Positions 1 to 22,819 of a stretch of 64,000 nucleotides of DNA are shown in pieces. The position numbers and the translations under genes were made by a program. The notes beneath the pieces were generated by a model. It had not been told where the DNA came from and searched no databases. It saw only the letters and a list, made by a program, of their open reading frames with translations. Origin of the DNA: Amorphochlora amoebiformis (lineage: Eukaryota; Cercozoa; Chlorarachniophyceae); contig BAAHQB010000145.1 of the NCBI GenBank assembly GCA_054601695.1, positions 248,001 to 312,000 on the forward strand, written 5' to 3'. Numbering within the stretch: the first letter of the stretch is position 1; each line of letters opens with the position of its first letter.

Positions 1-1200
<1,200 letters not shown>

Positions 1201-1235
1201 ATAATAATTACAAATATAAATATGCATATTGTTAC

Positions 1236-1323
1236 GTGTTTTCGGAAGCAAGCGGTGAGAATTGCGAATACAATAGGGGAAGCTTGTGTTCCTATCATCA
1301 ATAAAGTACGCACAAAGCTTCTC
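1236..1323 (-). CDS. Internal exon, unrecognised hydrophobic protein
   Basis: Read on the minus strand, an acceptor (aaatag) precedes 88 nt of open frame that ends at a gtaaca donor, entering in phase 2 and leaving in phase 0. The peptide begins [19 protein letters not shown] and continues [10 protein letters not shown], which looks like one membrane helix with basic ends. Partial copies lie on both sides: about 926-966 carries the left part, and 1433-1494 and 1586-1645 carry the right part. In the left copy the frame is kept with conservative changes ([10 protein letters not shown]), which supports the minus reading. It may be the next exon of the minus gene at 4975-7946, but the phases do not join directly, so at least one exon would be missing. 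Family not recognised. Confidence 0.5.
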
Positions 1324-1646
<323 letters not shown>

Positions 1647-1724
1647 ATATATATATATATATTGTATATATATATATATATATATTGTATATATATATGT
1701 ATGTATATATATATATATATATAT

Positions 1725-1784
1725 ATATCAGTGACGTTCGGGGGAAGCTTCTCAAATATATGTATAATATATGTATATAAATAT

Positions 1785-1837
<53 letters not shown>

Positions 1838-2076
1838 GCACATAGAATATATATATATACACATACATATACATATATATATACATATGTGCATACATGT
1901 GTATGGTACACACATACACATAATATATATTACATACATACACACATACATACACACACACATACATGCATACATACATACACACACACACACACATACA
2001 TACATACATACATACATGCATATATACATACATACATACATACATATATGCATACATACATACATACATACATACA

Positions 2077-2110
<34 letters not shown>

Positions 2111-2662
2111 CATACATACATACATACATACATACATACATACATACATACATACATACATACATACATACATAAATACATAACATATATACATACATAC
2201 ATACATACATATATACATACATACATACATACATACATACATACATACATACATACATACATACATACATACATACATACATACATACAAACATACATAC
2301 ATACATACATACATACATACATACATACATACATACATACATACATACATACATACATACATACATACATACATACATACATACATACATACATACATAC
2401 ATACATACATACATACATACATACATACATACATACATACATACATACATACATACATACATACATACCTACATACATACATACATACATACATACATAC
2501 ATACATACATACATACATACATACATACATACATACATACATACATACATACATACATACATACATACATACATACATACATACAAACATACACACATAC
2601 ATACATACATACATACATACATACATACATACATACATACATACATACATACAAACATACAC

Positions 2663-2695
<33 letters not shown>

Positions 2696-2915
2696 TACAC
2701 ACGCATAATAATATATCAATCATCTCGTCATCGCCACCCTATCACACATATATACCTGTACGTCTCAAATTGCTTATGCGTATTCAAAACTGACCGAGTC
2801 ACCCCCACTCCTCCCCAAGACGCCACCGAAAACCTGAGATGTCCTTCTGGTCAGAACCACTCAGACAACCACATGGAACTAACCGTTATTTCTGTCATCT
2901 TTATTTCTGAGAGAG

Positions 2916-2964
<49 letters not shown>

Positions 2965-2971
2965 TATGTGT

Positions 2972-3024
<53 letters not shown>

Positions 3025-3060
3025 TTATACATATATTAGAGAAGCTTCCCCCGAACGTCA

Positions 3061-3066
<6 letters not shown>
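1725..3066. repeat. Inverted-repeat pair of about 53 bp flanking the CATA satellite
   Basis: 1725-1778 (tatcagtgacgttcgggggaagcttctc...) matches the reverse complement of 3012-3066 with one mismatch in the unique core and the same TA-rich edge. The arms enclose the CATA satellite, a unique stretch of about 200 bp at 2710-2910 and a (TA)n tract, for a total of 1.34 kb. No transposase frame lies between them. It could be a miniature element, a folded-back duplication, or an inverted copy of an exon edge. Confidence 0.75.
1925..2700. repeat. (CATA)n tetranucleotide satellite
   Basis: About 775 bp of CATA/TACA repeat with rare single-base variants (CAAA, CACA, CATG). Stop-free in both strands in several frames, which explains the long THTY and VCMY open frames; none is a gene. 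Confidence 0.97.
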
Positions 3067-3126
<60 letters not shown>

Positions 3127-3165
3127 CTACTATTTCTGTCATCTGTATCTCTGTGAGAGAGAGAG
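2701..3165. other. Unique 200-bp stretch plus direct repeat
   Basis: 2701-2920 is non-repetitive but has no exon I can defend. The segment around 2884-2915 (tatttctgtcatctttattt) recurs at about 3129-3160 with few changes, on the far side of the right inverted-repeat arm. This looks like another local duplication of a unique island into (TA)n. Confidence 0.5.
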
Positions 3166-3720
3166 AGAGGGAGAGTAATTATATGTCCGGATGGAAGATG
3201 GGAGATAGAGAGAGGGAGAGAGCGAGAGAGAGAGAGAGAGCTAGAGAGAAAGGCTAGAGAGAGAGAGAGGGCTAGAGGGAGAGAGCTAGAGAGAGAGAAA
3301 GCTAGAGAAAGGGAGAGAGCTATAGAGAGAGAACTAGAGAGAGAGAAAGCTAGACAGAGGGAGAGAGCTGGGAAGAGAGCTAGAGAGGGAGAGAGCTGGG
3401 AAGAGAGCTAGAGAGGGAGAGAGCTAGAGAGAGAGAGAGAGCTAGAGAGAAAGGCTAGAGAGAGAGAGAGGGCTAGAGAGAGAGAGAAAGCTAGAGAGAT
3501 AGAGAGAGGGAGAGAGTTATAGAGATAGAGCTAGAGAGAGAGAAAGCTAGAGAGAGGGAGAGAGCTAGAGAGAGAGCTAGAGAGAGAGAGCTAGAGAGAG
3601 GGAGAGAGCTAGAGAGGGAGAGAGCTGGAGAGAGAGAAAGCTAGAGAGAGAGAGAAAGCTAGAGAGAGAGAGAGAGCTAGAGAGAGAGAAGAAAGCTAGA
3701 GAGAGAGAGAAAAAAAAAAG
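3147..3720. repeat. Homopurine GA-rich tract, CTAGAGAG unit
   Basis: About 570 bp of almost pure purine on the plus strand, with a loose unit of GAGAGAGCTAGA. The CTAG tetranucleotides are the main pyrimidine interruptions. Long mirror-symmetric homopurine DNA can adopt triplex (H-DNA) structure; that is general knowledge and is not shown here. Confidence 0.9.
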
Positions 3721-4420
3721 CACACGAAAGGAAGGCAGATGGAAATATAGAAAGAGAGCGCGCTCGGAGAGAGTAGTCAGGAACCCAACGGCTCGCATCC
3801 GCAGGGAGATACGACATATATTGGCAATAATAACAAAAAACGGGGAAGAGATGAGAGATATATTAGCGCTTTCGGGAGAGAGTAAATTCGGAACCCCAGC
3901 GAGGGATAGCTGCAGGGAGATGAGACGTAGATTGGCATTTGACGGAATAGAAGGGTAATTGAGACGCGAGTGAGAGGGTGAGTTCGAGAAGTGATGCAAG
4001 ACACTATCATGATACGTGTAACATATCTATAAGAGAGAAAATGTCAGGAGAAAAAGAGAGGGAGATTACGGAGAAGGGACAGCTATAAGAGAGAAATGTC
4101 AGGAGAAAAAAGAGAGGGAGACTACGGAGAAGGGACAGCTATAAGAGAGAAATGTCAGGAGAAAAAAGAGAGGGAGTCTATGGAGAAGGGACAGCTATAA
4201 GAGAGGAATGTCAGGAGAAAAAGAGAGGTAGAGGGACAGGGATAGGACGTCGTTAAGGGAGGGAAAGAGGGAGGGAAACCCTATCATGCAGAAGAAATCC
4301 TTGTGATTTGAGACGAGAAAACCCCATCCGATGGTCAACAATACGCAGGCTGTTTGGGGAGGACATATAATTGGATTTAGTTTTCAGATATTGTGAGATT
4401 ATGGTTGTATAATGTGATAT
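3721..4420. repeat. GA-rich unique DNA with a 55-57 bp tandem repeat
   Basis: The unit ctataagagagaaatgtcag plus about 35 bp repeats about four times between 4027 and 4250. The rest is unique GA-rich sequence. The open frame on the minus strand at 3577-3999 lies in biased sequence and shows no convincing protein character, so I do not call it. Confidence 0.7.
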
Positions 4421-7946
<3,526 letters not shown>

Positions 7947-8131
7947 CTGCGTCCATTGCATATGGGTGGGTATGCACATGTACTATTATATAATTACAAA
8001 ATATATGTATACATATAGATATTAAAATAGGTATATATGTGTATATAACGAATAATTAATATGCAATTCTCAGTTATTTATTTCGCGGCCGGGGCCAAGG
8101 GCCGACTAGGGCGATGCCAGGGATGGCTTCC

Positions 8132-8193
<62 letters not shown>

Positions 8194-8312
8194 GACGTAA
8201 TAAAGCAAATTACGTATGAAGTTATATAGTGAGTGAGTAGATTACGATAAAGTTATATAGCAAGTGGGGAATATTGATTCATTCTTTCAAAATTTGCTTG
8301 GCTCTCTATCTA

Positions 8313-8385
<73 letters not shown>

Positions 8386-8401
8386 TTAGACTTTCTGATC
8401 T

Positions 8402-8440
<39 letters not shown>

Positions 8441-8544
8441 ATAAGAGAGATTAAAGGAATAATTAGCTAGATCTTCTGCGTTCGCCAAGTTATAATATAT
8501 TATATATATATATAATATATTCTTAGCAAAATATGAAATTAATT

Positions 8545-8604
<60 letters not shown>

Positions 8605-8663
8605 ATACCTATTTTATGTAAGTAGCTATAGGATTAAATAAATGTTTACTGAAACATATTCAC

Positions 8664-8721
<58 letters not shown>

Positions 8722-8792
8722 ATAGATACACATATATATATATACATGTGTGAGAATCTGTGTGATACATGTAAAAAATGAAATATAGATAC

Positions 8793-8843
<51 letters not shown>

Positions 8844-8860
8844 CGGAAGTGTATATATGG
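7947..8860. other. AT-rich spacer with small unique islands
   Basis: (TA)n with islands at 8040-8135 (a GC-rich patch ending ggcttccag|gtatat, which could be a tiny plus exon GDARDGFQ), 8205-8315 and 8380-8490. The last reads on the minus strand as NAEDLANYSFNLSYQ, but no acceptor/donor pair could be settled. No gene called. Confidence 0.5.
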
Positions 8861-8892
8861 AGGTCATATGCATGTTTGTCAAACCCTAGAAC

Positions 8893-8931
<39 letters not shown>

Positions 8932-8984
8932 AAGTGTATTGAATATTATATATAAACAGAACTACATCTATATTATTTTATTCA

Positions 8985-9056
<72 letters not shown>

Positions 9057-9107
9057 CATATATATGTACATATCTGATGACGGTCATGTGTATAGGTCCT
9101 ATGCATA

Positions 9108-9141
<34 letters not shown>

Positions 9142-9197
9142 TATATATATATCATACGTGTACGTTTTGTTACATGTATATGTTTGTCAAACTAGAT

Positions 9198-9235
<38 letters not shown>

Positions 9236-9279
9236 GTATCATACGTGTACGTTTTGTTACATGTATATGTTGTCAAACT

Positions 9280-9323
<44 letters not shown>

Positions 9324-9324
9324 A

Positions 9325-9365
<41 letters not shown>

Positions 9366-9443
9366 TACGTGTACGTGTTGTTACAGGTATATGTTTGTCA
9401 AACTAGGGCTAATTCGGGTGTATTATGTGCTAATATATATATT

Positions 9444-9496
<53 letters not shown>

Positions 9497-9549
9497 GTAT
9501 ATGTGTGTGTGTGTGTATGTATATGTATACGTATATATATGTATATGTG

Positions 9550-9624
<75 letters not shown>

Positions 9625-9932
9625 GTGTGTATGTATATATATATATATATGTGTATATATATGTATGTATATTTGTATATATATTTTTATATTTAGTCAT
9701 ATAACCACTGTCAATGACCCGATATATGTATCCATATGTGATATATATATATATATATATGTATATATGTAATATAATATAATATAATATATATACACAT
9801 ACATACATACATATATAATATAATATAATATAATATAATATAATATAATATATATATATATATATATATTTATCTATATATTTAGGTCGTGTGCATGTGT
9901 TTGTTAAACCTTAGGACTAGTCTGAGTGTATA

Positions 9933-9982
<50 letters not shown>

Positions 9983-10038
9983 ACATATACATATAGATAT
10001 ATATATAGCGCGCAGCTTTATAGTTAGGATGTCCCGAT

Positions 10039-10080
<42 letters not shown>

Positions 10081-10155
10081 TAGGTCGTGTGCTGTTGTTT
10101 GTCAAACCTTAGGACTATTAGGGGTTTCCCAATTTTTCCCTAAGGCTCAGGTATA

Positions 10156-10196
<41 letters not shown>

Positions 10197-10346
10197 GTAT
10201 AAGTTTGTGTGTATATATGTATGTATTAGATATACAAATATATACGACATATATACATACATATATACACACATATGTGCACACACATATCTACCTATAT
10301 GGGCTAATTTAGAGTGTACCAAAAACTTCTCCCAAGGTTTGGAATA

Positions 10347-10387
<41 letters not shown>

Positions 10388-10525
10388 TATATGTATGTAT
10401 ACATATGTATATACATACATATAATATAATATATATATATTTATATATATATATATATATGTACATATGTACATATTTGTGCAACTAAATTTAAGTCTCC
10501 CAATTTCTCCCTAAGGTATATATAT
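8855..10525. repeat. Cluster of decayed exon-like islands in (TA)n
   Basis: Related islands containing tttgtcaaac(ct)tagg and ctaattt.gagtgtacc occur near 8870, 9175, 9265, 9385, 9900, 10095, 10300 and 10490. The left islands keep only the tttgtcaaac part and the rightmost keeps only the tctcccaatttctccctaagg part, while about 10082-10150 holds both. This is the same left/right truncation pattern as around clear exons, so a functional or dead exon probably lies near 10105-10150 or 10300-10340. I could not establish its frame. Confidence 0.6.
10007..10043. repeat. Island duplicated at 13826-13866
   Basis: The sequence gcagctttat.gttaggatgt followed by cccgatacaca, with its TA-rich left flank, appears here and again at about 13826-13866 with two differences, 3.8 kb away. 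On the minus strand both read [10 protein letters not shown], but no splice sites support an exon. Confidence 0.75.
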
Positions 10526-10529
10526 ATAT

Positions 10530-10639
10530 ATATATCTAATGTGTATATATGTATACATATACATATATAATATACATCATATATATGTCTATATATACAT
10601 GTACATATATGAGTTTAAACATATATATATATATATATA

Positions 10640-10679
<40 letters not shown>

Positions 10680-10833
10680 TTATGCTTGCATATATAAAAA
10701 AGCGTATAAATATTTCAACAAGATATGTATGCAAGAAGCAATATGTATGTATACAAGTAGCAATATGTATGTATACAAGTAATAATGTAATGTACGTGTA
10801 TATCAAGGTTTAAAACACCTATACATATCAACG

Positions 10834-10900
<67 letters not shown>

Positions 10901-11060
10901 TTACATTTATATATATATATATATATCTATATATATTTTCAATATTTATATTTATATATATATATATATATATATAAATATATAAAAATATATAATATAC
11001 ATCAATCTATATATAATATATTTATACATACATATATATATATATGTACATACATTCCAG
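10530..11060. repeat. (TA)n and mixed AT-rich DNA
   Basis: TA microsatellite with short TATG/TACA interruptions. I see no gene in it. Confidence 0.9.
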
Positions 11061-11460
11061 ATTCCAATAACAGTCTCTACCTCTCCTCCCAAAGATATGA
11101 ATTCCTCTTCAGGTAACCCCCCCCTTCTTCAGATAACCCCCCCCCCCCCCTCCTTCAGGTACCCCTCCTTCTTAGATACCCCCCTCCCCCCCCCCCCTTC
11201 TTGTTTTCGAGATTTAGAAAGAAACGCCTAAGAAAACCTCAGCCTTGAAAACCCCAACCCCCCCCCGTTTTCAGGTACCCCCTCTCGCGGGTCTGAAAGC
11301 ATCGAAACGCCTGAGAAGTCAGGATGGGAGTTTAAGGTAAAAACTCGGATTTTTCTCAGTGTTAGGGTTAGAGGTTAGGGTTAGAGGTTAGGGGTTAGGG
11401 TTAGAGGTTAGGGTTAGAGGTTAGAGGTTAGGGTTAGAGGTTAGAGGTTAGGGTTAAAGG
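11060..11460. repeat. Oligo-C blocks and short TTAGGG array
   Basis: Runs of up to 14 C residues separated by cttcttcag-type spacers at 11115-11200, then a duplicated short island (gaaacgcctaagaa and gaaacgcctgagaa), then degenerate TTAGGG/TTAGAGG telomeric repeat at about 11360-11460 with the G strand on plus. The C runs could form i-motifs (inference). No exon supported. Confidence 0.8.
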
Positions 11461-11479
11461 TTTTTGAAATATGAGAAAT

Positions 11480-12275
11480 AAATCTCGTGTTGTGTATATG
11501 ATAGTATACATAGATATACTATAGTATATTAACTGTTGTGTTATTATATATAGATATAGGATATATGTACATAGATATACTATAGTATATTAACTGTTGT
11601 GTTATGATATATATATAAGATATGTATACACAGATATACTATAGTATATTAACTGTTGTGTTATGATATATATATATAGGATATATGTACATAGATATAC
11701 TATAGTATATTAACTGTGGTGTTATGATATATATATATAGGATATATATACATAGATATACTATAGTATATTAACTGTGGTGTTATGATATATAGATATA
11801 TAGGATATATGTACATAGATATACTATAGTATATTAACTGTGGTGTTATTATATATATATATAGGATATATATACATAGATATACTATAGTATATTAATG
11901 TTATCATATATATATATAGGATATATGTACATAGATATACTATAGTATATTAACTGTTGTGTTATTATATATATATATAGGATATATGTACACAGATATA
12001 CTATAGTATATTAACTGTTATGATATATATATATATATATATAGGATATATGTACATAGATATACTATAGTATATTAACTGTTGTGTTATGATATATATA
12101 TATATAGGATATATGTACATAGATATACTATAGTATATTAACTGTGGTGTTATGATATATATATGATATTTATACATAGATATACTATATTATATTTGTG
12201 GTGTTATGATATATATATATAGGATATATATACATAGATATACTATTAAGTGTTATTATATATATAGGATATGTA
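11480..12275. repeat. Satellite of about 58 bp, roughly 13-14 copies
   Basis: The unit contains catagatatactatagtata and ttaactgttgtgttat, then a TA stretch and ggatatatgtac. Unit length varies mainly through the TA stretch. The core actatagtat is itself palindromic. Copies near the right end are shortened, as expected at satellite margins. Confidence 0.9.
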
Positions 12276-12354
12276 CGTAATATTGCGTCAGCTGGTATAC
12301 AATACTGTATTGTGTTATGATACACATGTATACACACATATATATACACATATA

Positions 12355-12394
<40 letters not shown>

Positions 12395-12447
12395 ACATGT
12401 AAATATATTTAGCTACAAGGATATAAGCATATGACATCTGAGATATA

Positions 12448-12546
<99 letters not shown>

Positions 12547-12650
12547 TATATCTATATATATATATATATATAGATATATATATATATATCATATTGTTCA
12601 GTACCTCGTACGGTGGATATGATATATCAGATTGTATGGCACGTGTTTGT
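12276..12650. repeat. (TA)n spacer between satellite and purine tract
   Basis: TA microsatellite interrupted by short AT-rich text, ending in about 50 bp of unique sequence at 12600-12655. No gene seen. Confidence 0.9.
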
Positions 12651-12654
12651 GCCG

Positions 12655-13612
12655 TGTCGAGAGTGAGAGGGAGAGAGTGAGAGAGAGATAGAGAGAGAGA
12701 GTGAGAGGGAAAGATTGAGGGAGAGAGAGAGAGTCAGAGAGAGAGAGTGAGAGGGAGAGAGTGAGAGAGTGAGAGAGAGAGAGAGAGTCAAGAGAGAGAG
12801 TGAGAGGGAAAGATTGAGAGGGAGATAGAGGGAGAGAGTGAGAGAGAGAGATATAGAGAGAGAGAGAGAGAGTGAGAGGGAAAGAATGAGAGGAGAGCGT
12901 GAGAGGGAGAGAGTGTGTGTGAGAGAGAGAGAGAGAGAGTGAGAGAGAGAGAGGGAGAGTGTGTGTGAGAGAGAGAGTGAGAGAGAGGGAGAGTGTGTGT
13001 GAGAGAGAGGAGGAGAGTGTGTTTGTGAGAGAGAGTGAGAGAGAGGGAGAGTGTGTGTGAGAGAGAGGTGGAGAGAGAGAGAGAGAGGGAGAGAGAGAGG
13101 GAGAGAGAGAGGGAGAGAAAGAGAGAGAGAGGGAGAGAGAAAGAGAGAAAGAGAGAGAGAGATAGAGAGTGTGAGAGAGTGAGAGGTGAGAAAGAGAGAG
13201 TGAAGTGAGAGAGAGAGAGTGAAGTGAGAGAGAGTGAGATGGAGAGAGAGAGAGAGAGAGGCAGAGAGAGTATGAGAGAGTGAGAGGATGAGAGAGTGTG
13301 AGAGAGAGAGAGAGAGACACAGAGAATGTGAGAGAGTGAGAGAGAGTGAGAGGTGGAGAGAGAGAGGAGAGAGAGAGAGAGAGTGAAAGGGAGAGAGGGA
13401 GAGGGAGAGAGAGAAAGAGAGAGAGAGAGTGAGAAATAGAGGGAGAGAGAGGGAGAGTGAGAGAGAGTGAGAAATAGAGGGAGAGAGAGTGAGAGATAGA
13501 GGGAGAGTGAGAGATAGAGGGAGAGAGAGAGGGAGAGGGTGAGAGAGAGTGAAAGGGAGAGACAGAGAGAGGGAGAGACAGAGAGAGGGAGAGAGTGTAT
13601 GTGAGAGAGAGA
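12655..13612. repeat. Homopurine GAGAGA/GTGAGA tract, about 950 bp
   Basis: Near-pure GA with regular GTGAGAG and GTGTGTGAG variants on the plus strand. The long minus-strand SLSLSL open frame across it is an artefact of the repeat. Confidence 0.95.
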
Positions 13613-13780
13613 GGCATTAGCAGTAATCTAACAGGGAATACTTACCTTAGTATTGAAAATAATAAGCTTACTGTTAATGTTAATACTAAACTGTATATAT
13701 ATATATACTATTCGTACCGTTAACATTAAGACGAATAATAATAAGATTAATACTAACAAATCGGTTTACTATTAAACTAA

Positions 13781-13821
<41 letters not shown>

Positions 13822-13872
13822 GATATATATATATAGCGCAGCTTTATGGTTAGGATGTCCCGATACACACAC

Positions 13873-13943
<71 letters not shown>

Positions 13944-14155
13944 GTGCTAATAGTCTTAAGGATAATACTATTAGGGAAGTTTAGTGGTATTAGTGTTAAT
14001 AGTCTAGTGTTACTGGTAACGCTAATTTTAGGAGTAATCGCGAAGTGCTAATACTATTAGGGAGGTTAAGAGTATTAGTGCTAAGACTATTAACATTAAC
14101 ACTAATGGTAATAGGCCCGTTGTCCCTTTGATTTTCAGCATAAGGAGGTTTGAGT
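13613..14155. other. AT-rich low-complexity DNA with TAATACTA words
   Basis: Built of ctaatactattaggg and gttaatactaa words, plus the second copy of the 10007 island at 13826-13866 and a (TA)n tract. The words resemble those of the 26.75-27.20 kb minisatellite. At 14105-14155 the minus strand reads [14 protein letters not shown], which is possibly exonic but lacks a clear acceptor. Confidence 0.5.
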
Positions 14156-14180
14156 ATATATATATATATATATAATATAT

Positions 14181-14242
<62 letters not shown>

Positions 14243-14262
14243 GTATGTGTGATATGTATATA

Positions 14263-14305
<43 letters not shown>

Positions 14306-14392
14306 TATATAGGTGTATATAAATTTCTATATATTGTGTACATAATATGTGTATGCAATTCTTTCACACAGAATTATATTTATATAAATGTA

Positions 14393-14487
<95 letters not shown>

Positions 14488-14615
14488 CAACATGTTTGTG
14501 TATATTTACGTATATATGTATACATATATGTATATGTATATATATATACATATATTATATGTACTCGTGTATAATTATGTATACATTTATATATACTTTT
14601 ATATAATGTTTTCAT

Positions 14616-14662
<47 letters not shown>

Positions 14663-14810
14663 TATACACTCTATATATATATTATATATATATATATATA
14701 TATGTCAATATATATATATAACAAAAATTCACATATTGAAGAGATATCGGGACTTAAACATATATGTACTCATATATGTATACATATATATATATATATA
14801 TATAAAAAAA

Positions 14811-14881
<71 letters not shown>

Positions 14882-14889
14882 TATACATG

Positions 14890-14943
<54 letters not shown>

Positions 14944-14967
14944 CATATGTAAACATTTTATATAAAA

Positions 14968-15010
<43 letters not shown>

Positions 15011-15069
15011 CATATAACCATTAATGCTCAAGTCTCGAAATCTCTTGATTATCTACATTAAATATGTAC

Positions 15070-15127
<58 letters not shown>

Positions 15128-15206
15128 ATATAAATAAATATATAAGTAATTCATATATATATATAACTACTTTATATATATATAGCATAAATGTATATAG
15201 TATACA

Positions 15207-15246
<40 letters not shown>

Positions 15247-15258
15247 GTATATATGTAT

Positions 15259-15324
<66 letters not shown>

Positions 15325-15487
15325 TATATGCATATATGTATTTTCGTATATATATATATATATATATATGTATATGTATATCTATATATATATATATATA
15401 TATATTAACTATATGTACATAAAGTGTATGTATATATATAGCATATATGTATATAGTATATATATATATACATAGCATATATGTATA

Positions 15488-15533
<46 letters not shown>

Positions 15534-15541
15534 GAATGCAG
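14156..15541. repeat. (TA)n tracts with one left echo
   Basis: Mostly TA. The island at about 14736-14757 (gaagagatatcgggacttaaa) is a left partial copy of the exon at 15542-15585. An inverted look-alike sits near 15027-15057. Confidence 0.85.
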
Positions 15542-20213
<4,672 letters not shown>

Positions 20214-20266
20214 ACTTACTTCTGTAGTTTAGAGTGTCTATGTTGTCGATGTAAGGTGATAATCTT

Positions 20267-21035
20267 GAACTGGCCATCGAGATGCTGGTACCCCTCCTGA
20301 CATATTATATTATGATATGCAAGATATCTATTATGATATATGTGTGTTATAGATGTATATGAACTGGCTCTGACATATTATATTATGATATGCAACATAT
20401 CTATTATGATATATGTGTGTTGTATATGTATATGAACTGGCCATCGAGATGCTGGTACCCCTCCTGACATATTATATTATGATATGCAAGATATCTATTA
20501 TGATACACGTGTGTTATAGATGTATATGAACTGGCTCTGACATATTATATTATGATATGCAACATATCTATTATGATATATGTGTGTTGTATATGTATAT
20601 GAACTGGCCATCGAGATGCTGGTACCCCTTCTGACATATTATATTATGATATGCAACATATCTGTTATGATATATGTGTGTTCTAGATGTATATGAACTG
20701 GCTCTGACATATTATATTATGATATGCAACATATTTGTTATGATATATGTGCGTTATATATGTATATGAACTGGCCATCGAGATGCTGGGACCCCTTCTG
20801 ACGTATTATATTATGATATGCAACATATCTGTTATGATATATGTGTCTTATATATGTATATGAACTGGCTCTGAGATATTATATTATGATATGCAACATA
20901 TCTATTATGATATATGTGTGTTATATATGTATATGAACTGGCCATCGAGATGCTGGGACCCCTTCTGACATATTATATTATGATATGCAACATATCTATT
21001 ATGATATATGTGTGCTATATATGTATATGTATCAT
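20267..21035. repeat. 167-bp higher-order satellite, five copies
   Basis: The landmark gaactggccatcgagatgct begins at 20267, 20434, 20601, 20768 and 20935, an exact 167-bp spacing. Each period contains two related halves of about 84 bp: one with ggccatcgagatgctgg.acccc and one with ggctctgacatatt. Both share attatgatatgcaacatatc. Confidence 0.92.
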
Positions 21036-21077
21036 AAATATATGTGAATATATAATCAATAGTATTGTGCTAAATTT

Positions 21078-21114
<37 letters not shown>

Positions 21115-21368
21115 ATATATATACATACATATATACACATATAATTAGACATATATATATATATATATATGTACATATTCGTATATGAATATTATAATAC
21201 TACGTGTACATATATGTATGTGTGTATATATGTATGTGTATGTATGTATAATGTATGCATGTAAAAGCATGAGTGTGACTTACTGATGTATCGTCAAATG
21301 TAGATATATTTATACCTCTAATATATTATATATATATATATATACATATAATATATATATATATATAT

Positions 21369-21404
<36 letters not shown>

Positions 21405-21454
21405 AGATATATGAGACATATAGAGAGCTAGAATGGATATACCTAAAGATATAC

Positions 21455-21509
<55 letters not shown>

Positions 21510-21570
21510 TATATATATATATATATATAGATATATAAGACATATAGAGAGATAGAATAGATATATATAA

Positions 21571-21612
<42 letters not shown>

Positions 21613-21714
21613 TTAAATTTAAAAAGCAGAGAGATGGAGAGACGGCAAAAATCCAACTATTCAATGTCTTTATATATATATGTATATTACATATATATAT
21701 ATATATATACATAT

Positions 21715-21786
<72 letters not shown>

Positions 21787-21843
21787 TGTGGACATTTTTC
21801 TAAAAGGGTTAATGTCGACTTCCAACACCCCTTGTCATCTAGA

Positions 21844-21883
<40 letters not shown>

Positions 21884-21884
21884 G

Positions 21885-21950
<66 letters not shown>

Positions 21951-21976
21951 GGAGAAATGTATTATATACATAATAT

Positions 21977-22036
<60 letters not shown>

Positions 22037-22185
22037 AATTTACACACACACACACACATATATATATATAACGCATAACAATATGTATATATATATTTAT
22101 ATTCACACATACATATATATATATTATATATATTACGTATTTATGCCAAATTCCCACTTTCTCTGAGTCAATAGAACATGCCTTG

Positions 22186-22220
<35 letters not shown>

Positions 22221-22314
22221 ATGTGTATTATTATTATATATATATATATATATATATATATTATGTATATAAGTATACACACACATATATATACATATAT
22301 ATATTTATTTAAAT

Positions 22315-22361
<47 letters not shown>
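21036..22361. repeat. (TA)n and AT-rich DNA with one left echo
   Basis: TA and TATG repeats. About 21412-21560 contains two related agacatatagagag islands, and 21600-21680 and 21780-21845 are short unique islands. 22150-22185 is a partial copy of the minus exon at 22362-22447. No other gene seen. Confidence 0.8.
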
Positions 22362-22447
22362 CATCCTTTTTGTCTGAGCCCACAGAACACTTCTTGACGT
22401 ATTTCTTGACCTCCTCCGCGCACGCTTTTGAATCCCCGATAGGAATA
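22362..22447 (-). CDS. Isolated minus-strand exon, charged Cys-containing peptide
   Basis: Minus reading: acceptor (agag) at about 22448, 86 nt in phase 2/1, donor gtgata. The peptide includes IGDSKACAEEVKKYVKKC and SVGSDKKD, an amphipathic helix with two Cys residues. All three frames are open, but in this frame the left copy at 22150-22185 reads KACSIDSEK against KKCSVGSDK (conservative changes), and the right copy at about 22498-22547 reads SKACSEEIK against SKACAEEVK. This supports the frame. The gene it belongs to was not found; family unknown. Confidence 0.45.
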
Positions 22448-22585
22448 CTCTACATATTATATTTTAGATATCTTCATATATGTTATGTGTATATGTAGAT
22501 ATCTGGACGTATATCTTAATCTCTTCTGAGCACGCTTTTGAATATATACTGCATATATGTCTACATGCATACATAGAAGTACGGA

Positions 22586-22651
<66 letters not shown>

Positions 22652-22684
22652 TATATTCATATCTACATTACGATAAATATATGT

Positions 22685-22733
<49 letters not shown>

Positions 22734-22819
22734 CACACATACATATATACATACATACATACATACATATATAACATATATATTTATACATATGCCATAT
22801 ATGATATAGGCATATGCAT

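Noticed and set aside
1752-3064. Long THTY/VCMY open frames over the CATA satellite
   Set aside because: They are stop-free translations of a tetranucleotide repeat with no splice or start context.
12598-13617. 339-codon SLSLSL open frame on the minus strand
   Set aside because: Homopyrimidine repeat read as protein; no unique sequence.
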